Assembly: GCF_007655135.1 (NCBI RefSeq)
Contig: NC_045134.1
Span: forward strand, 6,902,982-6,966,981
Direction of reading: 5' to 3'
DNA from: Punica granatum
Lineage: Eukaryota > Streptophyta > Magnoliopsida > Myrtales > Lythraceae
Length of the DNA stretch: 64,000 nt
The notes below the pieces were generated by a model. It worked only from the letters and a program-made list of their open reading frames with translations, was not told the origin of the DNA and made no database searches. Position 1 is the stretch's first letter. Each line of letters starts with the position of its first letter. The translations under genes were made by a program, and so were the position numbers. Below are positions 8,273 through 20,004 of the stretch, piece by piece.

Positions 8273-11200
8273 ATGGCGGCTCGGATTTTGGCCGTGTTCC
8301 TGCTGCTCTTCTTATCGGCCGCTCCCCTCGGCTCCTCCCTCTACGAGGACCAGGTCGGCCTCATGGACTGGTCAGTTTCCAATCATATTATCTCTCAGTT
8401 CTTTCCTATGGTTCCCGAACGAGCTTCTCGATAGCAGAAACAGATTGTTCGATTCTGGTTACTGCGCCCCCACTCCAGTGGCCGAAATTGTTCCAGTCCT
8501 GCCGTTTTCTAACTTTGGTTTGCTTGTTTCTTACTGAATTAGGATGAAAGTAGTAGGTTTGATGTGAGATTTTCTTATAGGCAATTCGATCAGAGTTTTT
8601 TACTGTTCTGCGAGTGAACGTTGAGGAAACGGTGAGCCTGCATAGGATCAGGAAGTTTGTTCGGTTGTGCAATTGATCGCGATGTCTATATTCCTGCCAT
8701 GGGAGTTCTGAATTGCTGCCTTTCCTCTTTGATTTATTGTATGTGTTGACATGTTTTGAATTTGAATTAGAAAAGAAGTTGGGAGTCCTTTGGTATGCAA
8801 TCTGATGAACAGTTCTTGACTACTGCCTTTGCCTATCTGTTTTATTTGTTTGCAAACACAACTATGAAGAAAAAGTTGAAGGCTTTGAGATTGTTTCATT
8901 CAATTTTCATTCAATTGCCGATGTCAATGTAAGATGAGGATGCAGTGAGAATGAATAAAATGCTAATATGGAAAACAAACACCTCTACAGCCATAGGAAT
9001 TCGTTCACTGTGTCAGCTGGGATTTGTGAAGATTGTGCCATTTGTTTATTGTCGAGTGGGTTAAGGCGCTTCTATTCTATAAATCTCGTTTGCTCTTAGT
9101 TTCATCGCTTAATTATGATTAAATGAGTGCCCTGTGCTTTTTTTTTTTTTAAATAATATGTGTTAATTAATCTGACTCATTGAGTGAACATCTTTGTTTT
9201 TTTTACATATTTTGCGATATAATAATCATAGGCATCAGAAGTACATTGGCAAGGTGAAGCATGCAGTTTTCCATACACAGAGGTCTGGACGGAAGCGTGT
9301 CGTGGTGTCGACCGAAGAGAATGTTATTGCCTCACTTGATCTACGGCACGGGGATATTTGTGAGTTTTCTTGCCTGTGAGAAGCTTTTCCAGCTGGGATC
9401 TTCATAATTTTATGTATTTATAGTAGAGTTCCATGGCAAATAAATGCTATAGCCAAATTATAGTTCTATGTACCTTTTGAGAAAGAATGCTGAAGCTATT
9501 GCCAGATAGTTAATAGTGTAACACTAACTTCCATTCAGTAGCTGATATATTGCTGTTTCTCAAATCTGCACTTGCTAATACATGGTGGATATTTGCAGTT
9601 TGGAGACGTGTTCTCGGGGCCAATGATGTTGTGGATGCAATTGATGTTGCGCTTGGAAAATGTAATGTCATCGCATCCTTAAATGTTCATGTTTTATCTT
9701 TGCCTTCTTTTTGTATGACCTGTGTATTTCTTAACTAAAGTTTTTGGCTAAGTACTTTGTTATCATGCCAACCATTTCTCAATTTCTTTATTTTTAGTTT
9801 TGTTCGTGATTTGCTCTGTACTGTCCTTTACTAAAACGAAGATTTGTTCCCAATCATTATTAACAGGCATTAGGTGCTTTTAATTTTTGTGGACATTTTT
9901 AAGCTTATTTTCTCTAAGAAGTTCTTCTGTCGAATTACACGTAAAGTCATATTGAAATTCTTCAATTTATTCCCTAAAGGCTTTTTTGCTTTTGTTATTT
10001 ACCAGTTGTGATTACCCTATCATCGGATGGGAGTACTATTAGAGCATGGAATCTACCAGATGGGCTGATGGTCTGGGAAACTTTTATTCGTGGCTCAAAG
10101 TCCTCAAAGTCATTGTTGTTATCAGGGGTAATGGATGTCCTATATGTAATTGAATCTATTATTTATTTCTTCATTAATCTTTTTATGCTTTTGCATCAAT
10201 TTCGAATCTAGTTGGAGGTTTCTAACTACCTTTTTTTATTTATTTATCTTCCATCATGAGGAGATTTTTTGGTCAAGTAGCTAATCTGTTATCTCATGTG
10301 CTTTTGTGCCAAGCCTCCTTGGTGTTTATTTGTGGACATGTTTTTGGATAAAATGTGCATTCAACTCACTGCATCCTCTGATTTTTAGCTTGAGTGTTTT
10401 TTTTTTTATTCTTTCTTTTTTTTTTCTCTGTAATGCTTCTTGCTGATGGTGTATATGTTTGTTACTTGGTAAACTTCATGGTTTCTAAAGATTCTTTGGC
10501 TATAATATTTGTCAGACAAATTCTAAAGTTGACAAGGACAACACAATTCTAGCTTTCGGTGAAGGTTGTCTAGTTGCTGTTTCAAGCGCAGACGGTGAGG
10601 TGCTTTGGAAGAAAGATTTTGCTGATGCAAGGTTTGACTTCCTGGAATTTATTGCATCAAATTTCTGCGATCTTCACTAAATCCACCTTCACGTTTGACG
10701 TTTTATGTCCATGTCTTTTACACAGCTTTGAGGTTCAACAGATTATTCAGTCCCCTGGAAGAGATGTGGTTTATGTTTTAGGTTTTGTTGGTTCTTCCAG
10801 TTTTGATGCGTATCAAATAAATGGGAAAAATGGAGAGGTGATGCACCATGACACCGCAAGTTTTGCTGGTGGTTTTTCTGGGAATACGTTACTTGTTTCA
10901 GATGATGTGCTTGTGGCTTTGGACGCAGCCATGTCCCATTTGATAACAATAAGTTTCCAAGGTGGAGGACTTAGCATTAATGAGAAGCCTATTTCCAATC
11001 TCGTTGGTGATTTTGCTGGACCAGTGGAGATATTAGCGTTGAAGCTTGGCAGAATGTTTGCGCTTAAAGCTAATAAGCTCATAACATTCATAAGTATCAG
11101 TAATGATGGCAAGTTGGATGTTTTGGAAAAAATCAACAGTGCAGCAGCTATTAGTGACGCCTTATCAGTCTCAGATGGTCGGCATGCTGTTGGTCTTGTT

Positions 11201-14180
11201 CAACAGGTAGATAATAAGGTCGAATTCACTGTCAAGCTTGGCAACGACTGGAATACTAATTTGCTCAAGGAGACCATCAATATGGACCACCAGAGAGGAT
11301 TTGTCCGGAAGGTCTTTATAAACAACTATATCCGGACAGACAGATCACATGGTTTTAGGGCATTAGTTGTTATGGAAGATCATTCACTTCTATTAGTACA
11401 GCAGGGTGAGATTGTATGGGGTAGGGAGGACGGGCTCGCGTCAATTTTAGATGTGACAACATCCGAACTACCTGTGGAGAAAGATGGTGTTTCTGTGTCA
11501 AAAGTAGAGCAAAACCTTTTTGAGTGGCTCAAGGTATTCAATTTGCATCTATGATGTTCTTATCGATCTCAAAGTCTCGTTTTTGTGGGGTGTCATGTTT
11601 TAACATAATAATTTTTCCTTCCTTTTTTTTTCTACTCTTAAATTTAAACAGTGTTTTCATAATTAGGGTCCAGTACAGTTTTCTGTATATTCTGGAATAT
11701 GCCATCATCTTATGCTGTCTTCTTTTTTACATTCTCCTTGAAAGGGGCATATTCTGAAGCTCAAGGGAACATTGATGCTTGCAAGCCCTGAAGATATGGT
11801 AGTAATCCAAGGGATGAGGCTGAAGAGTTCTGAGAAGAGCAAAATGACTAGAGACCACAATGGCTTTCGTAAATTGCTCATAGTACTTACTCGGGGTGGC
11901 AAACTTTTTGCCTTACACACTGGAGATGGACGCATAATCTGGTCTCGACTGTTGGAATCTCTGCGTAAATCTGAGGCTTGTGAACATCCAACCGGCCTTC
12001 GTATTTATACTTGGCAGGTTCCCCATCACCATGCAATGGATGAAAATCCATCTGTTCTTGTTGTTGGCAGATGTCAACAGAACCTGGATGCTCCGGGAAT
12101 TCTCTCTTTTGTTGATGCATATACAGGATCTGAGATTAAATCTGTGGGTCCTGTTCATTCAGTGTTGCAAGTTATTCCCCTCCCATTCACAGATTCAACA
12201 GAACAGCGTTTGCACCTACTGATAGATGCTAAACAGCGTGTACACTTGTACCCACGATCTCGGGAGGCTCTCAGTATCTTTCAACAGGAGCGTTCAAACA
12301 TTTATTGGTACTCTGTTGAAGCCGACAAGAGCATTATCCGGGGATATGCGATAAAGAGAACCTGCGTTCATGAGGATGCAGGTGACTACTGCTTTGAACC
12401 CAGGGACTTGTGGTCAGTTGTATTTCCTGGGAAATCAGAGAAGATTGTTTCAACAGTCACCCAAAAATTAAATGAGGTATAGCACCTTTGCGTTGATTTT
12501 TTTATTGAGATATAATTCCAAAATTCCAAACAAGGAGGAATTTTGAAATTCTTATTCAAGGAGAATAATAGGAATTGAAGCTTTTTGTTGCTTTAGATTG
12601 AGGAGGATATATGTATATATATATATGTATGTATATATTGAGCAGGCTGTGCTTCTGCATATATTACTCATGTTCTATATTTTTGCTATCGTGGATTTTC
12701 TAGGTGGTTCACACTCAGGCAAAGGTAATGGCTGAACAAGAATTGATGTATAAATACATATCGAAGAATCTTCTTTTTGTGGCAACAGCTTCCCCAAAAG
12801 CAAGCCATGAGATCGGATCGGCCATCCCAGATGAGTCATTTTTGGTAGTCTATCTTATTGATACCATAACAGGCCGTATTTTGCAGCGTATGACTCATCA
12901 GGGCTGTCAAGCACCAGTACACGCTGTAAGATTTCCTACTTCTGTTCACTTTTTGTTTCAAGACAGAGAAGAAAGAATTTAACTTCTTAATTTTTTGGTG
13001 TCATAATGGCTGACTTTTCCTTATGCATATCCTCTCTCTCTCTCTCTCTCTCTAGGTTTTCAGTGAGAACTGGGTTGTCTACCACTACTTCAATCTCAGA
13101 GCCCATAGATATGAGATGTCTGTCATCGAGATATATGACCAGTCTCGGGCAGTAAGTTGATGTCGTTGGAAGATGTAGCTTTACCAAACTATTGTGATCT
13201 TTATTTGATTCTAATATACTATATATTGATTTGCACAGGACAACAAAGATGTCCTGAAGCTCGTTGTGGGAAAGCATAATCTCACTTCACCCACATCTTC
13301 TTACTCTCGACCAGAGGTTGTAGCAAAGTCACAGTCCTACTTTTTCACTCATTCAGTGAAAGCTATAACAGTGACCTTAACTGCCAAGGGCATAACTTCG
13401 AAGCAGCTGCTCATTGGTACTATCAGCGATCAGGTTGGTCTAAGATTCTTAAACTAGACAAGCTTCTTGAAAGCGCAGTTCGATAATAAAATGTCCAACA
13501 GTTACATTTTGGATCTGGATATTACAGGTTTTGGCTTTGGACAAGCGTTATTTGGATCCCCGTCGTTCACTTAATCCTTCACAAGCCGAGAAAGAGGAGG
13601 GAGTTATACCTCTTACAGACTCATTACCAATTATACCTCAGGTCTGTTATTATATTCTTTTCAGACTGCACAAATATTGCCCATAGTATCGTAATAGAAA
13701 GTAGTGCTTGTGCCGTTTATAGTGCGAGAAAAGTCTAGGTAAATTGGCCTATTTCTTCCAGAAGGTCCAGAACCTTAGCCCGTTCCTCCTCTTTCATGCT
13801 GTGTAAGCTGATAACTAAGCGGGTCTCAGGTTGCATGAGACGCGGTTAGGGCCCAGTTTGGTGCAAGACTATCCGTTTACACTGATCCATTCTCCTCTTT
13901 TTCTTCCCTCTGAGTGCAGTCTTACGTGACACATGCCCTTAAAGTTGAAGGGCTCCGAGGCATAGTAACTGTACCTGCAAAGCTGGAGTCTACAACCCTC
14001 GTCTTCTCATATGGTGTCGATATCTTCTTCACCCGTCTCGCGCCCTCGAGGACCTATGACTCCCTCACAGAGGACTTCAGTTACGCACTGCTTCTTATCA
14101 CGATAGTAGCACTCATTGCAGCGATCTTCGTCACGTGGGTTTGGTCCGAGAGGAAAGAGCTCCAAGAGAAGTGGAGATGA
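8273..14180 (+). CDS. EMC1: ER membrane protein complex subunit 1 (EMC1)
   Basis: EMC1 is the large lumenal/membrane subunit of the ER membrane protein complex, which inserts tail-anchored and multipass proteins. Twelve coding exons: 8273-8370, 9232-9359, 9599-9661, 10006-10127, 10516-10631, 10726-11533, 11745-12476, 12704-12925, 13056-13151, 13239-13433, 13528-13641, 13920-14180. Phases agree throughout and give 984 residues, as expected for plant EMC1. Residues 1-22 are a signal peptide (MAARILAVFLLLFL...), followed by LYEDQVGLMDWHQKYIGKV, the start of the PQQ-type beta-propeller region. The conserved C-terminal DUF1620 region ends with one membrane helix (about 953-973) and a short charged tail (SERKELQEKWR). 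The start is the ATG directly before the signal peptide. Identification is secure. Confidence 0.96.
13032..13053. repeat. (CT)11 microsatellite acting as a polypyrimidine tract
   Basis: A pure CT repeat lies directly before the TAG acceptor of EMC1 exon 9 (exon starts 13056). The polypyrimidine tract of this intron is therefore a length-variable microsatellite. Confidence 0.8.
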
Positions 14181-14871
14181 GGTTGGCCATGTCTCATCGT
14201 TTTCCCGTAGTTCTTCCCTTCTTGAACTTCCTGCATTCTTTTACCTTGAATTTCGCATAGAATACGGCTCTTTTAACTTGTAACTTATATATTCAATTCT
14301 TGTAGCATGTAGCAAGCGACTATTCTCCTCTCAGCGGGGCAATCCTTAGCCTGTTGCAAGAATTTTGTAAAATCGGGATTTTTAGATCGTGTCTAAACAT
14401 TGCTCGTTATTTATCTCCACGAATTGTGAGATATGTCAAGAGTGACTCCGATGTTATGCTGTCGTTCTTCAATTCTCTGAAAGAGCACTGATGGATGAAA
14501 ATTGCGAACCCGTAGCCTCTTTTCTTTACTTTTTTGATAGTGAGGAACTAATGTGTATCTCATGATTAATTTTGACGAGAATTATCATAAGGCGTTGCAA
14601 TAATATTCATAATAACTCAGTGGTCTGACTAAAGCAGTATCGATATGTACTTCCTCCTTTTTTATTATTAGAGATTCGCCTAACATTATTAAAGATTTGC
14701 TAACATGATAACAAGTCATATTTGGTACTTTTAGTTTAACTGTTTAATGTCATTAGACATGTCATTATTACAATTTTTTACTTTTACTTCGATTCAAGTA
14801 TTTAATATTTTAGATTAACGGTTTAGTACTATGTATAATTCATTACAAGTAATGAAAACATTATTATGGTG
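14181..14871. other. EMC1 3' region and intergenic DNA
   Basis: The first 100-300 bases after the EMC1 stop are presumably 3'UTR; no unambiguous poly(A) signal was fixed. The remainder is AT-rich with no coding potential. Confidence 0.4.
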
Positions 14872-15158
14872 TGTGTGATTTTGAAGTTAAGTAGAGTTGA
14901 GTTTTAATTTTAATTGAGTTGTAATGATTGTATTGTTGAATTATGGGAAAAAGTGTGAAAAAGTAATAAATAGTTGATAAAAAGTAATGATTGTATTATT
15001 AAATTATGAAAAAGTAATTGCTCGTTCCCCCCTTTCCTATTCCCCCTTAAATTCCCTTCTTCCCCCCCCCTCCTTGTCTTGTTCCTTTTTGTTGTGTAGT
15101 GAGTAGAGTTAAAGTTCGAGTTAAAATTTTAAAAAAATAATTGTAAAATCAAACGGAT
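14872..15158 (+). mobile_element. Non-autonomous MITE-like element (family M1, copy 2)
   Basis: Shares with the 2.9-kb and 38.4-kb copies the run 'gagttttaattttaattgag-ttgtaatgattgtattgttg' (in parts) and the terminal TTTTGTTGTGTAGTGAGTA block. Ends resemble GTGTGATTTTGAAG and its loose complement AAAATCAAACGGATC. A C-rich stretch (about 15030-15080) interrupts the element relative to the other copies. Target duplications are not clear. Confidence 0.55.
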
Positions 15159-15602
15159 CATAACAACTTAAATTAAAGTACTAAATATTTGAATTGAAAC
15201 ATGAAATGTGACACGTCATGTTAGAATTATTGTTATTATTTCTACTGCCGTAAATTGACGATGTTAACAACGGTCTGTCCTGGACTCCTATTTCTGCGAT
15301 CGACCTTTGGCGGGGACCACCCCTCTGTTCTCAGCAAAGTTCTGAGTACTACTGTACTGGCTACTGAGCTGAGCCATCCCTCTCTCTCTTTTCTCTCGTA
15401 TATTTGTACCATTATTTTCATGTGCCTTTTTATTTTCAATTTAATGTAATCATTTTCGCTGAGAAGTACTAATTTTTTCCCAGTTAATCCCAGCACAAGA
15501 TAGAAGATTGTTTTGTTCCTCAATTGTTTTTTCTTATAATGCAATTAATTATTTATATATCCAAAAAGAAAAGAAAAAATATATATTAATGAAAGTTTAT
15601 TC
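15159..15602. other. Intergenic DNA without recognised genes
   Basis: Contains a short mixed-GC patch (15245-15400) with no recognisable protein, then AT-rich sequence leading into a SINE. No promoter could be assigned for the downstream ARM-repeat gene. Confidence 0.4.
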
Positions 15603-15769
15603 AAGTATTTCAGCGCTTGTTTTCCTTAAATAAAGTCTTGAATTCGAGTCTTATTAATAGAAAAAATTTATGTTGATAGAAGTTTATCTCTTAACTAGCC
15701 AACTCGGCTCTAATTGAATTAATCAATATTTTTTGAGTTTCTGAATATAAGGTGAAAAAAAAAACTCAA
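15603..15769 (+). mobile_element. tRNA-derived SINE (family S1, copy 1)
   Basis: Matches the 20.0-kb copy in order: 'CGCTTGTTTTCCTTAAATAA', then a pol III box-B-like TTCGAGTC (15641-15650), then a 'TTATTAATAGAAAAAATTTA' block, 'GTTGATAGAAGTTTATC', a CCAACTCGGCTC segment, and an A-rich tail. The first part resembles a tRNA-like head with A-box and B-box. This copy is diverged and target duplications are not evident. Confidence 0.65.
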
Positions 15770-15911
15770 TTTATTGCAAAAATAAATAAATAAATAAATA
15801 TAATAAAGGGAAAAATAAATTGACTCTGCCCACCTTGTCTTCTGCCCTTCTCAATTGACCCCATTCCATTCTTCCCTCCATTTCCAAGGCAGGCAGGCAG
15901 GCAAGGCAGCC

Positions 15912-16970
15912 ATGAAAACCAACCACCACTCCAAGCTGAAGCCTCCGCCGAGGACCCTCTTCTCCTGCGCCTTCTTCCGCCACTGTGCCACCCCCCAACC
16001 ACCCTCCCCAAGCCCCCCGGCCGCCCCCACCCCACCTCCCCTGCCCCTCTCCCCTTCCCCTTCCCCCTCCCCTTCCCACCACCCCCAGGCGGCACCTCCT
16101 CCGCCCACCACTCCTTCCCCTCCACCGCCACCTCCGCCCCCACCTCCTCCTACAACCACCGGCACGAAGCCTTCCTCTTCGTCATCATCGTCATCCTCCT
16201 CCGCCTCCACCTCCCAGTCCTTCACCCAGTGGAAGTTCCCCCTCCCCACCTCCCCCCTCCGCCCATCACCACCCACCCGGCCTCCTCCCCCGCCTCTCCC
16301 TCTCCCGCCGCCCATATCCGCCGCCAACCTCCAAGAAGTCTTCCACCTCGCCGAGCTCCAGCTCTCTCCCGGCTCCCCGGACCCCGACCGCCTCTCCGCC
16401 CTCCACCTCCTCGAGCGCTCCCTCATCCCCAACCCGCCCCCGGAGCCCCCCTGCCCCGCCGAGCTCATGCGCCGCATCGTCAACTGCATGCGCACCAAGC
16501 CCAGCGCGAAGCCCGCCACCAAGATCCTATTCGCGCTCTGCTTGGCGGGAGACAACCGCCGCGTGGCGGTGGAGGTCGGCGCGGTCGGGGCGGTCGTGGA
16601 GCTGGCCATGGAGCTGGACGTAACGTCGGCGGAGCGCGCCCTCGCGGCGCTGGAGCTCATGTGCACGGTGGCAGAGGGGGCGGCGGAGGTCCGTGCCCAC
16701 GCGCTCGCAGTGCCCGTGATGGTGGCAATGATGGCGAGGATGGAGGGGCGGGGGCGGGAGCACGCGATCGGGGTGATGGCGGTGATATTCGGGGGCGGCG
16801 GGGAGGAGGGGTTGGCGGCCGTGGCGCCGCCGAAGGAGGTGGCGCGGGCGGTGGTGCTGGCCCTGCAGGGGGACTGCAGCGCCAGGTGCAGGAGGAAAGG
16901 GGCCCAGCTGCTGAAGCTGCTGCAGCAGAGCGGGGACGGACGGTTGGATCTGTCGCAGGAGGGAGGATGA
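15912..16970 (+). CDS. ARM-repeat protein, U-box-less (PUB-like C-terminal type)
   Basis: An intronless, very GC-rich gene of 352 residues. The start ATG (MKTNHHSKLK) follows a GGCAGCC context; the in-frame upstream ATG at 15855 lies in probable leader. N-terminal part: RTLFSCAFFRHC, then a long Pro/Ser-rich low-complexity linker (about residues 25-125, including poly-Ser). Residues about 135-345 are helical ARM-like repeats (LQEVFHLAEL, AELMRRIVNCM, ATKILFALCLAGDNRRVAVE, AVGAVVELAMEL, ERALAALELMCTVAEG, ARAVVLALQGDC, RRKGAQLLKLLQQ). This is the ARM region of plant U-box E3 ligases of the PUB22-31 group, but no U-box precedes it, so ubiquitin-ligase activity is not expected. A scaffold or interaction role is inference. 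Confidence 0.88.
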   Translation: MKTNHHSKLKPPPRTLFSCAFFRHCATPQPPSPSPPAAPTPPPLPLSPSPSPSPSHHPQAAPPPPTTPSPPPPPPPPPPPTTTGTKPSSSSSSSSSSASTSQSFTQWKFPLPTSPLRPSPPTRPPPPPLPLPPPISAANLQEVFHLAELQLSPGSPDPDRLSALHLLERSLIPNPPPEPPCPAELMRRIVNCMRTKPSAKPATKILFALCLAGDNRRVAVEVGAVGAVVELAMELDVTSAERALAALELMCTVAEGAAEVRAHALAVPVMVAMMARMEGRGREHAIGVMAVIFGGGGEEGLAAVAPPKEVARAVVLALQGDCSARCRRKGAQLLKLLQQSGDGRLDLSQEGG

Positions 16971-17497
16971 ACGGTCCCAGATTGGTCGATCATAGATCTG
17001 AGGTTCAGTCGGTGGGGCCCGGTCAACGATAATCGATCTTTGACTCATCCACTGTCTGTCTCTGTCTCCGTGGGGTTAACATCATCAGAAAGGAAAATGA
17101 TTTCGCTCGTCTACAATTTATTTAGCTGAGTTGTTTTCGTCAGTCCATCATCAATCTCATGCATTATATGTACACATATAACTATAATAATTTATGTAAT
17201 CTATTATATATATATATATATACGTATAATTATATATCCACGTAACTTCTGTACAAAAGATAAATCTCCAAGTATATAATTTCAAAACCAACCGAGTTAA
17301 CATTCGGTTAGTCAAATATTGACTTGAAATCAAAGAGAATTTGGATTCGATTTTCACTTTTAACACCTATGCCCTCCTTAGAAACATCAATACTCGTGTT
17401 TTGCTTCAAAATCTACTCTCGTACTAATTACAATCTACTATGGTACTGTAATTGTCAGGGATTCACATGTGGTGGGGACGAGAGTTTTTTTTTATTA

Positions 17498-17501
<4 letters not shown>

Positions 17502-17530
<29 letters not shown>
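17502..17530. repeat. (CT)n microsatellite
   Basis: A pure CT dinucleotide repeat of about 14 units in intergenic DNA. Confidence 0.85.
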
Positions 17531-17531
<1 letters not shown>

Positions 17532-17596
17532 ATCTGTTGGGTAAAAAACTGTCAGAAATTTTTTCAGAAAGATGAAGCCAAAGTTGATTTTCACAA

Positions 17597-17602
17597 CCCC
17601 GC

Positions 17603-17631
<29 letters not shown>
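17597..17631. repeat. Long poly-C tract
   Basis: CCCCG followed by about 30 uninterrupted C residues. Homopolymers this long are rare in plant genomes. The complementary strand could form G-quadruplexes. Its exact length is likely to be unreliable in any assembly. Confidence 0.8.
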
Positions 17632-17633
<2 letters not shown>

Positions 17634-18849
17634 ACCACGAAGTGGAAGCAAAGACACCATATTGAGTTTTACGAAGAAGAAATAACATTACGGGGACCGT
17701 AAAAACCTTTTGAGCTTCATTCCATTACTTGAGAGGTAAAGACTGCGCGGCCTCTTCTTCTTGTAGCTCGGAGCTCGTAGAGCACGCGGCCTCTTCTTCT
17801 TGTACATAGTCACAGTGACGATCGATGGTATACATAGGGGTGGAAGTCGTGCCGGCTCACGCAATATGGGCCTGAAGGGGAAGGTGGCTCGTTGAACGTT
17901 TGATTCAGATCATTCAATATGGGATGGGACTCCAGGGCAATCCGAGGACTTCAATAAGCCCCATGTATGTTAGCTGTGACTTGGGATTAGGGTTTCATAT
18001 TAGACTGACAAACTCGGACATGGCACGATTACATTGGTCCTTACCTATTATTTAGGATAAATTGGCTATTTTCACTTGCTTAGTATATAGGTAGGGGGGG
18101 GGGGGGGTTCACCATACGTACATACGATAAATATAGACGGGAATTCTGGTAATTAGAGTTCAGGCACAGATGCATCGAATTACCTCGTCTTGGTGCCATC
18201 AACTCGGGGACTATCGATCGGGGTGCTCTGGCTGATCTCTTAACGCTACCAAGTTCATACGGTTCATTTCATACTAGTCGTTCTCCTACGTTGAGTATTC
18301 TTATGCTTTTTATAATGTTCGTGATTTGAGGCATATTTATAATTCCTCTCCAAGTCATTCCAAGCAGATCATTTACCATTAGAACTAGCATATATATTCG
18401 TGAGAATTACTTAGTGCCACATCACCAAAAAAGTCAAACTCGACACTTTTTAACTAATGATTAACGATCTCTTTTACCATTCGATATCTCTTTATGATGT
18501 ACGTACAAGATACTTTCAGTTAATTTTAAAATCTTGCACTATAAGTAAAGTATGCTATTGAAAACTCAATTTTGCTATTGAATCGCATCATTGTGATTGG
18601 CTAAATTAACGTGTTCTTTAAGATACGCAAAGAAATATTTTCATTAATAATAACTGTATAAAATATTAATGTTGACGCTTCCATGCGACTTTTTTCTCTA
18701 AGCATAGAAGTGGGAAATGCGGCGCCACTCAATGAGGGGTTCGACATCTGGGGAGATACCGTGCCAATAATTTCGAGTGGGTTAGTACCCATCCAAAAAG
18801 CTAGCTGGCAGCTTCATGATCAAGGCATATAAGCTAAGTTCTTGCTGAT

Positions 18850-19057
18850 ATTTTTTTTTTCTTCTCTTTTTTTTTTTCCCTGCATCCGGGAATATTCGGA
18901 CTTTGCCCAATTAATTCCCCGAGGTTTCATGAACCATCAACGACGCACGGAGTGGGTAGTCATATTAAAGGCGCTCCAATGACCCCCAAGAAATTTCGAA
19001 CCTAGAATCGGTAGATACATTAGCTCCTCCTCAGTCACCAACTAAATTTCTTGGGGT
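18850..19057 (-). mobile_element. tRNA-derived SINE (family S2) with target duplications
   Basis: A 208-bp element on the minus strand. It is flanked by the 8-bp direct repeat TTGCTGAT (18842-18849 and 19058-19065). On its own strand it starts CCCAAGAAATTTAGTTGGTG, with an A-box-like TTAGTTGGTGACTGAGG, then a B-box-like AGGTTCGAAAT. A unique tail follows, ending in an A-rich tract (seen as T-runs at 18850-18880 on the plus strand). This is the full structure of a plant SINE. It is unrelated in body sequence to family S1. Confidence 0.8.
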
Positions 19058-19065
19058 TTGCTGAT

Positions 19066-20004
19066 TTCACAATATTACTTACAGCATATTATATCTTGAT
19101 GATAATCTAAAGAAATACCTTACACATGATAATGCCAAGTCCCATTAATGACATATGTAAATTTGAAGCGATCATCCATTGTTGATCACTACTCTAGGCC
19201 GATTTGATTTTCGAAAATTCGAAACACTGAGGACCGATATATGCGGTTTTGAACAATAGCTTCGAAAATCTGGTCTGTGAAATTTCCATTATTCCCCGCT
19301 GTAGGCCCCGAATTTAATTTCCCCCTTTTCCTGTAAATGAGAATGCCTTCTGCCAAGCTTCCCTCTTCCCTACTTTTAGGCCGGCCGGGTCCACGCGCAC
19401 CGCTGCAAGAAAGCTAGCTACCGTAACCCTAGCTAAACGGGGTTGCCAGAACATGTATGTGAGGCCTCATAATCAAGAGACTAGTTTAATTAATTTCTTT
19501 GTAATTAATGTTTGGTCGAATTGAAACTGGTAGGCGAAATACTGAAAAGAGATTATGAAATGTATGTTCATTGCCATTGTGTATATACATAGTAGGGCCA
19601 TATCTTAATTAATGCGCGGATCAAAAGACCAAAGATTGTGAGAAACACATACACGTAACGTATTATATCAATGACTACATCCATCAATATCTATATCTAT
19701 ATCTACCTGCTTGTATACGACCATGTAAATAACTAGGGAAAAGTCGAAAATGGTATTCGAAATTCTTCTGTTTAAGGTCCAAATTCTGTAAAGTGAATTT
19801 GCTTGGTAAGCTTGTTGAAATAGCAGTTTCTGAGCTTAAAGCTTTCTGAAGGAGAATTAGAATAATTAGGGTTTAGCGAGACTTCTAATTATAGTTAAGA
19901 AGCTTTTCATGGTGGAATTCATGTATAAGCATGTACAAGAAAGTGCTCATATATATGGTATAAGACGCAAGGAACTGGTTTTTTAAAGGTATCAAATAAT
20001 TTTA
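19066..20004. other. Intergenic DNA, no gene seen
   Basis: Mixed AT-rich sequence between two SINEs. A GC-richer patch at 19370-19440 shows no recognisable protein. Confidence 0.4.

Larger units (their letters stand above)
16971..18849. other. Intergenic DNA with homopolymer tracts
   Basis: Downstream of the ARM gene. Contains a (TA)n run (17206-17222), a (CT)n run (17502-17530), a C-rich tract at 17597-17631 and a G14 tract at 18094-18107. No coding potential recognised. Confidence 0.5.

Noticed and set aside
15985..17032. Long Pro/Arg-rich frames overlapping the ARM-repeat gene on both strands
   Set aside because: They are shadow frames of a very GC-rich gene; only the frame from 15912 encodes ARM-like helices.
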